A stretch of 64,000 nucleotides of DNA from Thiohalocapsa sp963698775 (GTDB lineage Bacteria > Pseudomonadota > Gammaproteobacteria > Chromatiales > Chromatiaceae): positions 99,017 through 163,016 of the forward strand of contig CAVOSE010000057.1 in assembly GCA_963698775.1 (NCBI GenBank), given 5' to 3'. How positions within the stretch are numbered: the stretch's first letter is position 1; each line of letters starts with the position of its first letter. Shown piece after piece: positions 38,042-45,223 of this stretch. The translations under genes were made by a program, and so were the position numbers. Under the pieces are notes generated by a model that was not told where the DNA came from, made no database searches, and worked only from the letters and a program-made list of their open reading frames with translations.

Positions 38042-38923
38042 ATGCCACTAAACGCGCCCGACCGGTATCTGTGGCCAACGAACCAGACTACGCAATTCCG
38101 CGACGCGGTCGCGGCGGTTGTCCGTGTTGGTGACGAGGTTGCCAACCTGCGGTGCGGCTCCGGGCGCTTCCTCAAGCCCGGCGGTCGCCTGATCCCCGCG
38201 CGCATCCGGCTGCAGCTTGGCGCGGTCGAGTCGGAGAAGGGTCGCGACAAGGCTGAGGGCTGGCGGGCAGAGGGTGTGCCCCCGGAATTTCATTGGCTGC
38301 GTCAGCAGACCGTCAACGCCAAACATGCCATCGATTTACCGCGCGACGCCTTGTTGGGCGGGCCCGCCGATTTGGGCGATATCGACTTGTATGCCGACAA
38401 CCCGGACTTTTTCTCCTGGACCGCAGACCTGCGCATCGAGCGCGACGGCGTCGATGCACGGGCTTGCCGGCTGGTTCGACTGCGAGCTAGCGGAGGGCGT
38501 GTGGATGACCAACTCGCCGCTGTCGGATCGGCGGATCAACCGCCCACAGGCCTTTCTGCCCATCGATGAGGCCGTTCACGGTGACGGCGGGCGATCTGGT
38601 CAAGGCAACGGTCATGGCCCGACCGGCCGATCACCTGATCGCCTGGGTCGTGGAGTTTCCCAGCCACCGGACAACGCTTCAGCCACTCGACCTGGCAGGG
38701 GATGCTGTTGGCGCCGGAGGACCTGATCCGAGCCCATCCAGAGCGGGTGCCGCACCTGAACCGGGAAGGACAGGCGCGGATCACCGTGCTCGGTTACTGC
38801 GACGGGCGCCGCACGGCCCGAGAGATCGAGCAGGCGGTGCTGCGCGAGCATCCGCATCTGTTCCCGTCGCCGGCGGAGATCTCCCGCTTCGTGGCGCAGG
38901 TTCTCGGTCGAGACACCGCGTAG
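38042..38923 (+). pseudogene. PRMT-like methyltransferase with C-terminal PqqD-like domain, broken
   Basis: Pieces of a protein-arginine-methyltransferase-like protein in successive frames. A degenerate SAM motif (VVRVGDEVANLRCGSG) is joined directly to the post-motif region RFLKPGGRLIPARIRLQLG, so the core between is deleted. Then follow GWFDCELAEGVWMTNSPLS and RRINRPQAFLPIDEAV in another frame, AGDLVKATVMARPADHLIAW in a third, and LLAPEDLIRAHPERVPHL with VLGYCDGRRTAREIEQAVL in the last. The final part looks like a PqqD/RRE-type helical domain. It precedes an HPr-kinase-like pseudogene by 2 bases. At least three frameshifts plus a deletion rule out function. Confidence 0.72.
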
Positions 38924-38925
38924 TC

Positions 38926-39788
38926 GTGGAGCTTCGTTTGCAGTCCGCGCGGCACCAGACGACGGTCGGTCGCGCCCCATTTCACGTATGGGCCTTTCCG
39001 GACGGCACGTTGTGGACCGAGTTCTATCGGGCAAACGGCGGATATCTGCTGCGCTTTCCTGATCTCGCGGATTTTCAGGTTTCGGCCGACGGGCTCTCCG
39101 TCACCTGCCTTCCCGCACCGGACGTATCGGAAGCCACATCACAGCACCTCTACCTGAACCAGGTGCTGCCGCTGGTGCTGAGCAAGCTGGGCAAGCTGGT
39201 GTTTCACGCCAGCGCCGTGGAGGTGGACGGATGGCGCGGTCGTCTTCGCCGCCGAGTCCGGTCGGGGCAAGTCTACGCTGGCCGCCAGCTTTGCCGTCAG
39301 CGGCTCCAGGTTCCTGACCGATGACGGCTTGGTGGTGGAGCCGATCGGCGAAGGCTATCAGATCCTGCCCAGTCACCCCTCGATCCGGCTGTGGGCGGAC
39401 AGCGAGGAGGCGCTGATCGGGCCGGGGGTTGAGACGGCACCGGCGGTGTCGTTTACCTCCAAGTCGCGCTTTCTGGCCGGCGATGAGGTTCGCTTCTGCG
39501 ATCAGCCCCGGCCATTGCGGCGGGTGTATTTCCTCGGCGACGGCAGCGCGACCGGCATTGACGTTTCAGCGTCTGAGCGCCGCCGAGGCCCTGGTGGAAT
39601 GGGTCAAGCACTCGTTCCTGCTGGATGTCGAGGAAAGACCCAGATTGGCTTCGCATTTCGACCAGGTGGCGGCGCTGGCGAACCGACCGATCCATTACCG
39701 TCTCGATTATCCGAGGCGTTTCGAAGAGCTGGCCGAGGTGCGGCACGCGATCTCGGCGCACGTGCAACAAGAGGGTAATGAAGGGTGA
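38926..39788 (+). pseudogene. HPr-kinase-like RiPP tailoring gene with two frameshifts
   Basis: Reading begins at GTG 38926 (VELRLQSARHQTTVGRAPFH) and runs through VLPLVLSKLGKLVFHASAVE. An extra base near 39232 shifts the frame ahead of the P-loop AAESGRGKSTLAASFA and LTDDGLVVEP. A second extra T near 39564 shifts it before QRLSAAEALVEWVKHSFLLD and the final YPRRFEELAEVRHAISAH. All parts of a full-length kinase are present, so decay is recent or the two indels are sequencing errors. The stop overlaps the GTG of the next RRE gene. Homologues phosphorylate lasso peptides. Confidence 0.75.
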
Positions 39789-40066
39789 AGCTGTCCGACG
39801 TAGTGAAGATCCCGCCGCAGGTGATGACCCGCACCGTGGGTGAAGAGGTGGTGATCCTGGATTTGGCCAGCGGCACCTATTTCGGCCTCGATCCGGTCGG
39901 GGCGCGAATCTGGGAGCTCATGGCCGACGGCAAGACCTTAGGGGAGGTCTGTGACCGGATGCTGGACGAGTACGAGGTCTCGCGCGAGGCACTGGAGGGA
40001 GACGTGCTGCACCTGACAGAGGAGCTGACGACACAGGGGCTGATTGGCATCGAGTCGGAATCCTAG
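39785..40066 (+). CDS. PqqD-like RRE protein
   Basis: A 93-residue intact RRE: VKIPPQVMTRTVGEEVVILD, LASGTYFGLDPVGARIWELM and the C-terminal helices LGEVCDRMLDEYEVSREALE. The GTG start overlaps the kinase stop (GTGA). Its last 4 bases overlap the end of the convergent nucleotidyltransferase gene. It could recognise the precursor at 36909. Confidence 0.87.
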   Translation: MKLSDVVKIPPQVMTRTVGEEVVILDLASGTYFGLDPVGARIWELMADGKTLGEVCDRMLDEYEVSREALEGDVLHLTEELTTQGLIGIESES

Positions 40067-41268
40067 GCTCGCATGCGCTTGAGCAGACCACCGACCGCGC
40101 GCCGCAGGTAGAGCCACGGGAGGAGCCCGCGGTTCCGCGTTCCGTATTTGCGGAGAACGTAGTCCCCGGGCGGGAAGACCCGTTCCCGAATCAATTGTAT
40201 TCGTTGGCCCCAGCTGTCGAGGGCAGCCAGTTCCAGCACATGATGCCGCCACGAACTCGAGCTCAGGTAGCCGGCGGAGAGCTCACGGGGACCAGCCGCG
40301 CCCAGGCGGTCTACTACCCACGGAGGGATCGCGGTGCCGAGCGCCGTGCGTGCCGCCTGTAGTCCATCGAGACAGATCGCCCGAAACCCCTTGTGGGTCG
40401 CAAGACCGACGAAGTCCTCCCAGTCCGCGGGTGTGAGGCGATTGATGAGGAGGTGGATATCGTAGAGCCAGATCAAGCGGTTCGCCTCCAGGTAGGGGAC
40501 GCCGCCGACATAGTAAGGCGCATGCAAATGGCTGATGCGGTGCAGGCAGGCGATGAGGAGCCCGTACAAAGGACTCGGCATCCGCGCAGAGGCTCCGAGC
40601 GCCGGCACCGGGATCGACGCGGCATACAGCTCCGCGAAATTGAACGACCGCGCATAGATCTGGCTATTGCTAAGCTGCCAGTGCAGATCCAGGACGTGCT
40701 CGACGCCCGCGGTGTCGGCCTTGGAGTAGGTGCGTTCGTAGGACGCGAGACCGCCACCAGCGGATTCGCCAGCCTGGTAACCGGCGCGGCGCAAGACATC
40801 CTCGGCGAGGTCGCGTTGGACCGCCGGTATCAGCAGATCCGTATCACCGCGAGTCCGCAGATAGGGCTGGGGATAGACCGTATAGGCCAGCGGAGTCCCC
40901 TTTAACAGGACTGACCGGATGCCGGCCTCGGAGAGGGCGCGAAGGAGCCGATCGAGCTCGCGCTCGATCAGCAACTCACGGACTGCTTGCTCGCGTGTCG
41001 TCGAGCGGAGCCGCTGGCGAAGATCCGGCGGCCAGGAGGTCGCCTCCACCGAGGCGGACAGCGCGGCGTCGAGCAACGCCTGCACACCGTGCACCGCACT
41101 AGCCTCAAGGATCCGCTCGGAGAAATCTGGACCTGGGTCCGACGGATACTCAGGGACACTACCGCGCAGTGCCGCTGCGATCAGATCCCAGGGCTCCGGA
41201 CGACCCGGGCGCCGGGACTTCGGGAATGATAAACCACTGCTCTTGCCTTTCATGGGCCGCTCAGACAT
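40063..41268 (-). CDS. Nucleotidyltransferase-fold protein of the RiPP region
   Basis: A 401-residue protein of the uncharacterised nucleotidyltransferase family often found in lasso peptide loci of proteobacteria. The NTase-like motif is VLLKGTPLAYTVYPQPYLRT followed by RGDTDLLI (metal-binding Asp pair) near residues 118-147. Helical regions with LDLHWQLSN and CLHRISHLHAPYY follow. GAAGGA lies 10 bases before ATG 41268. Transcribed towards the RRE gene with a 4-base overlap of ends. Target unknown; peptide modification is inferred from context only. Confidence 0.82.
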   Translation of the reverse strand: MSERPMKGKSSGLSFPKSRRPGRPEPWDLIAAALRGSVPEYPSDPGPDFSERILEASAVHGVQALLDAALSASVEATSWPPDLRQRLRSTTREQAVRELLIERELDRLLRALSEAGIRSVLLKGTPLAYTVYPQPYLRTRGDTDLLIPAVQRDLAEDVLRRAGYQAGESAGGGLASYERTYSKADTAGVEHVLDLHWQLSNSQIYARSFNFAELYAASIPVPALGASARMPSPLYGLLIACLHRISHLHAPYYVGGVPYLEANRLIWLYDIHLLINRLTPADWEDFVGLATHKGFRAICLDGLQAARTALGTAIPPWVVDRLGAAGPRELSAGYLSSSSWRHHVLELAALDSWGQRIQLIRERVFPPGDYVLRKYGTRNRGLLPWLYLRRAVGGLLKRMRA

Positions 41269-41456
41269 ACCTTCGCTGGTCCTTCGCCGTTACTCTCGCC
41301 GGCGTACAATGTTGTAATGTCTTGGCGTCGCGATTGATGGTGCACCCAACCCGAAGCAGTAAAAAGCGCCCGCACCCGCAGGTAGTCAATCTTACACAAT
41401 CTCCGGATCGACCCCATGCCGCTCGCCTCACCATTGGGGCGCTGAGGAACAAGACC

Positions 41457-41522
41457 ATGAAGAAAAAGCAAAAGCGGGGTCAGGTGGTGGTCGGGTTCCG
41501 TTTGCTTCCGCTGGGCCGTTAG
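41457..41522 (+). CDS. Possible 21-residue leader peptide upstream of the DEAD-box gene
   Basis: ATG 41457 has a good GAGGA ribosome binding site 8 bases upstream and codes for a very basic peptide starting MKKKQKRGQVVVGFRLL, ending 82 bases before the helicase gene. May be chance; DEAD-box helicase genes often have long regulated leaders. Confidence 0.3.
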   Translation: MKKKQKRGQVVVGFRLLPLGR

Positions 41523-41604
41523 CGTCATACTGGCGTGTTTTCCCGCGCTTTCACGCAAACTTTCCGCCCGTCGGCATCACCGGCCGGCGCCGCCGAGGCA
41601 CATC

Positions 41605-43725
41605 ATGTCCGATCCCCACCCGAACCAGCCCGCCAGAGCCACGGAGCCGCAGGCATCCGCCGCCGAGACCGAGCCCGCCAACCCTGTGTCCAACGCAACT
41701 GCCGACGCCGCGTCGAGCGCACCGATGCAACCCGCGCCGGTCGATGCCGCTCGAGGCGACTCGGCGGCAGAGGAAGCTTTGGACGACCACGACCCATCGA
41801 CAGGCGACACCGCCGCCACGGGCTTCGCGGCCATGGGCCTCGCACCGCCCATCGCGCGCGCGGTCGCGGAGCTCGGTTACGAGGTGCCGACCTCGATTCA
41901 GTCGAGTTGTATTCCGCCGCTGTTGGAGGGACGTGACCTGCTGGGCCAGGCCCAGACCGGTACCGGCAAGACGGCGGCCTTCGCCCTGCCGCTGCTGAGC
42001 CGGCTGGACAGCGACGCCACGTTGCCGCAGCTGTTGGTACTGGCACCGACCCGTGAGCTTGCGCTGCAGGTGGCGGAGGCCTGCCAGGGCTATGCGCAGC
42101 ACATGAAGCGATTCCATGTGGTGCCCATCTACGGCGGCCAGAGCTACAGTCTGCAGATCCGCCAGCTCAAGCACAGTCCGCATGTCATCGTCGGCACGCC
42201 GGGGCGCGTCATGGACCACATGCGTCGCGGAACGCTGTCGCTGGACAGCCTGAGCGCGCTGGTGCTCGACGAGGCCGACGAGATGCTGAACATGGGCTTT
42301 GCCGAAGACATCGACTGGATCTTTGAGCATATTCCTGCGACCTGCCAGGTGGCGCTGTTCTCCGCCACCATGCCCCAGGGCATTGCACAGGTCGCGCGCA
42401 AGCGCCTGAAGAACCCGGTCGAGGTCCGCATCGAGGCCGGCGCGCAGAACGTCGATGCCATCGACCAGAGCCATTGCGTGGTCACCCGTCATCACAAGCT
42501 GGACGTGCTGACGCGCATCCTGGAGATGGAGCCCTTCGACGGCATGGTCATCTTCGTGCGCACCAAGAACGCGACCACGGAGCTGGCGGACAAGCTCAAG
42601 GCGCACGGCTTCGCCGCCGAGCCGTTGAACGGCGACATGACCCAGGAGATGCGCGAGCGTACCGTTGAGCGCCTGCGCCGCGGCCGGCTCGACATCGTCG
42701 TCGCCACCGACGTGGCCGCCCGCGGCCTAGACGTGGAGCGCGTGACCCACGTGGTGAACTACGACATCCCCAATGACCCGCAGACCTATGTGCACCGCAT
42801 CGGGCGCACCGGCCGCGCCGGACGCACCGGTCGCGCCATCCTGCTGGTGGAGCCCCGCGAGCGCGGGCTGCTGCGCGCCATCGAGCGCACGTTCCGCTGC
42901 CCGGTTCCGCAGATGGATCCGCCAAGTGCCGAGCAGCTCACCAATTCCCGCATCGACCGCTTCACCGGTGAACTGCGCAAGACCCTGTCGGACAAAGACC
43001 TAGACTTCTTCTATCGGCTGGTCACCAACATCGCCCGCGACCAAGAGCTGGAGCCGATGGATATTGCCGCGGCTCTGGCCTTCCAGTTGCAACGCGAGCG
43101 CCCGCTGGAGGTGGAAGAACTGCCGCGCCCACCGCAGCGCCGCGACGGACCGGACCAACGCGGTCGCCAGCGGGGCGACTATCGCGACGGAGGGGGACGC
43201 GACGGCAACCGCGGACGGCCGCAAGGCAACTGGCGCGATCGCGATGAACGCTCGGAGCGCCGCTCGCCCCCCGGCGCTGACCGCCGCGGGCCTCCGCCGC
43301 GCGAGCAGCGGCGCGGACGAGACGACTCCGATCTGGTGGGCTATCGCATCGAGGTCGGCCATGATCATGGCGTGACGCCACGGGAGATCGTCGGCGCCAT
43401 CGCCAACGAGGCCGGCATCGAGGGTCGCTATATCGGTCGCATCGATATCCGTGGCGATCATTCCACCGTCGACCTACCGTCCGGCATGCCCAAGGAACTG
43501 CTGCATCACCTGAAGCGTGTCTATGTGCGCGGGCAGGCCCTGCGCATCACGGAGCTTGGCACAGGTGGCGGCGGCGACGAGCGCCCGCCGCGGCACTTCA
43601 AGGCGCGCGACAACGGCCCCGGCGACCAGCGACCACGCGGTAACTCGGGCGGCGGATACAGCGATCGCGGTCCTGGCCAGGGGCGGGGGGGCTACTCCAA
43701 GGACCGTGGCCCGAGGGATCGCTGA
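41605..43725 (+). CDS. deaD: DEAD-box RNA helicase DeaD/CsdA
   Basis: A 706-residue ATP-dependent RNA helicase. An acidic low-complexity N-terminal extension (about 70 residues) precedes the Q motif (YEVPTSIQ), Walker A AQTGTGKT near 118, PTRELALQ, TPGRVMDH, VLDEADEML, SATMP, then VATDVAARGLDV and HRIGRTGRAGRTG. The end has an Arg/Gly/Asp-rich region and a DbpA-type RNA-binding domain (VGYRIEVGHDHGVTPREIVG...). It unwinds RNA in ribosome assembly and cold adaptation. The long N-terminal extension is unusual. GAGG precedes the ATG. Confidence 0.94.
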   Translation: MSDPHPNQPARATEPQASAAETEPANPVSNATADAASSAPMQPAPVDAARGDSAAEEALDDHDPSTGDTAATGFAAMGLAPPIARAVAELGYEVPTSIQSSCIPPLLEGRDLLGQAQTGTGKTAAFALPLLSRLDSDATLPQLLVLAPTRELALQVAEACQGYAQHMKRFHVVPIYGGQSYSLQIRQLKHSPHVIVGTPGRVMDHMRRGTLSLDSLSALVLDEADEMLNMGFAEDIDWIFEHIPATCQVALFSATMPQGIAQVARKRLKNPVEVRIEAGAQNVDAIDQSHCVVTRHHKLDVLTRILEMEPFDGMVIFVRTKNATTELADKLKAHGFAAEPLNGDMTQEMRERTVERLRRGRLDIVVATDVAARGLDVERVTHVVNYDIPNDPQTYVHRIGRTGRAGRTGRAILLVEPRERGLLRAIERTFRCPVPQMDPPSAEQLTNSRIDRFTGELRKTLSDKDLDFFYRLVTNIARDQELEPMDIAAALAFQLQRERPLEVEELPRPPQRRDGPDQRGRQRGDYRDGGGRDGNRGRPQGNWRDRDERSERRSPPGADRRGPPPREQRRGRDDSDLVGYRIEVGHDHGVTPREIVGAIANEAGIEGRYIGRIDIRGDHSTVDLPSGMPKELLHHLKRVYVRGQALRITELGTGGGGDERPPRHFKARDNGPGDQRPRGNSGGGYSDRGPGQGRGGYSKDRGPRDR

Positions 43726-43754
43726 TCCCGTAACCCAGGCATCCGCTAGCCCTC

Positions 43755-44220
43755 TGTAGGGGCGAATTCATTCGCCCATTGAATGCCTAGGCGCGCCAAA
43801 TGTTTGCAGGCGAGTCCAATCTCTCGTTGTCGTAATCGTTGTCGTTGTCGATTTCGTGTTTTTGAGTTGCAGTGCACTTTGCGCATGAAACCATTGATGC
43901 ACCCCGAAGCCAATGCCTTTAAGTTAGCGAGCGATGGGCACGCTTTGTGGGAGCGGCTTCCAGCCGCGACTCGGCTCGTGCGACGACAGTCGCGGCTGGA
44001 AGCCGCTCCCACGGGTTAACTTAACGACATTGACCCCGAAGCCCCGACGGTAAGGGGATGAGTCGATTACGACAACGACAACGAAACCGATGAGTGTGCT
44101 GCGCTGAATGGCGCAGGGCGGCTTGATTCGTTGATCTGAGGCATCGACTCGCGCGCTATTGCGTTGGCGAATGAATTCGCCCCTACAGGCGGTTGTGTGG
44201 GCGAATGAATTGGGCCCTAC
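43755..44220. repeat. Composite intergenic repeat cluster bounded by inverted REP-like sequences
   Basis: TGTAGGGGCGAATTCATTCG at 43755-43774 continues to 43776 and has its exact inverse at 44166-44187, with a degraded further copy at 44199-44220. Inside lie an ATCTGCAAGCATT-type tail (inverted, 43798-43809), GACAAC-repeat arms at 43824-43851 and 44065-44086, and a 25-bp perfect hairpin. The whole gap (43726-44264) has no supported gene. Confidence 0.75.
43947..44012. repeat. Perfect 25-bp REP hairpin
   Basis: Arms 43947-43971 and 43988-44012 are exact inverse complements over 25 bases (outer end GTGGGAGCGGCTTCCAGCCG) around a 16-base loop. The GTGGGAGCGGCTT core is that of a widespread REP-type element of gammaproteobacteria. 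Confidence 0.85.
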
Positions 44221-44264
44221 GGGCGGTCTGCCTGTTGCTCGCATTTTTGCTCTGTCTCCACGCT

Positions 44265-45083
44265 ATGGAACATCGTCCGCGCAAGCGCTTTGGCCAGAAC
44301 TTTCTGCATGATCCTGGGACCATCCGCCGCATCCTGGCAGCGGTGGCGCCCTGCCCTGGCCAACATTTGGTGGAGATCGGGCCTGGCCAGGGGGCCATTA
44401 CCGAGGGACTGCTCACGGCCGCCGGCTCGCTCGACGTGGTTGAACTCGATCGTGATCTGGTCGGCCCGCTCCAGCAGCGCCTCGGTGCGCTTGGCGAGTT
44501 GCGCATCCATAACGCGGATGCACTGAAATTCGACCTCTGCGCGCTGCGACCAACGCGGAACCTGTCGGAGGAGACGGCGGACGCTGGGGCCGGCCTACGT
44601 ATCGTCGGCAACCTACCCTACAACATCTCCACGCCGTTGCTGTTCCGCTTTTTGGAGCAGGCCCAGTGCATCGACGACCTGCACCTGATGCTGCAAAAAG
44701 AGGTGGTGGATCGCATCTGCGCCGGACCGGGGAGCAAGACCTATGGCCGGCTGTCGGTGATGGTGCAAACCTGGTGCAGCGCGGAGCGGCTGCTCGTCAT
44801 CGGCCCCGGTGCCTTCAATCCGCCGCCCAAGGTGGATTCGGCGGTGGTTCGCCTGGTGCCTCTGCGGCCGCCCCGCTGCCCGGTAGCAGATGCAGCGCTG
44901 CATGCGCGGCTGGTCGCGGCGGCCTTCGCGCAGCGGCGCAAGACCCTTCGCAACAGCCTGAAGGGGCTCGTTGAGCCCTCTTTGATGATCGATTGCGGCA
45001 TCGATCCGGCGGCCCGTGCCGAGACCATCGCGGTTTGCGACTACGCACGGCTAGCAAATGCCGCTGGCGACGCATCCGTTTAG
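44265..45083 (+). CDS. rsmA: 16S rRNA dimethyladenosine transferase RsmA (KsgA)
   Basis: A 272-residue methyltransferase that dimethylates two adjacent adenines near the 3' end of 16S rRNA. Motifs: RKRFGQNFLHD, SAM motif I VEIGPGQGAITEGLL, acidic ELDRDL, catalytic NLPYNIS and the C-terminal FNPPPKVDSAVVRL and FAQRRKTLRNSLKG. Start at MEHRPRKRFGQNFL; the frame extends upstream into the repeat region. Confidence 0.95.
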   Translation: MEHRPRKRFGQNFLHDPGTIRRILAAVAPCPGQHLVEIGPGQGAITEGLLTAAGSLDVVELDRDLVGPLQQRLGALGELRIHNADALKFDLCALRPTRNLSEETADAGAGLRIVGNLPYNISTPLLFRFLEQAQCIDDLHLMLQKEVVDRICAGPGSKTYGRLSVMVQTWCSAERLLVIGPGAFNPPPKVDSAVVRLVPLRPPRCPVADAALHARLVAAAFAQRRKTLRNSLKGLVEPSLMIDCGIDPAARAETIAVCDYARLANAAGDASV

Positions 45084-45223
45084 GACGGTCTGCGTTCGCC
45101 CCTGGTCCGGCAAAGCTCCGGCAACGGCCCGGCAAAGGTCTGGCACTGGTGCATCCGAAAGGTCGACTCGGTTGCAAAGGGCGCCTTTAACCCTGAAGTT
45201 GTCCGGCCAATATGGAGGAACCA

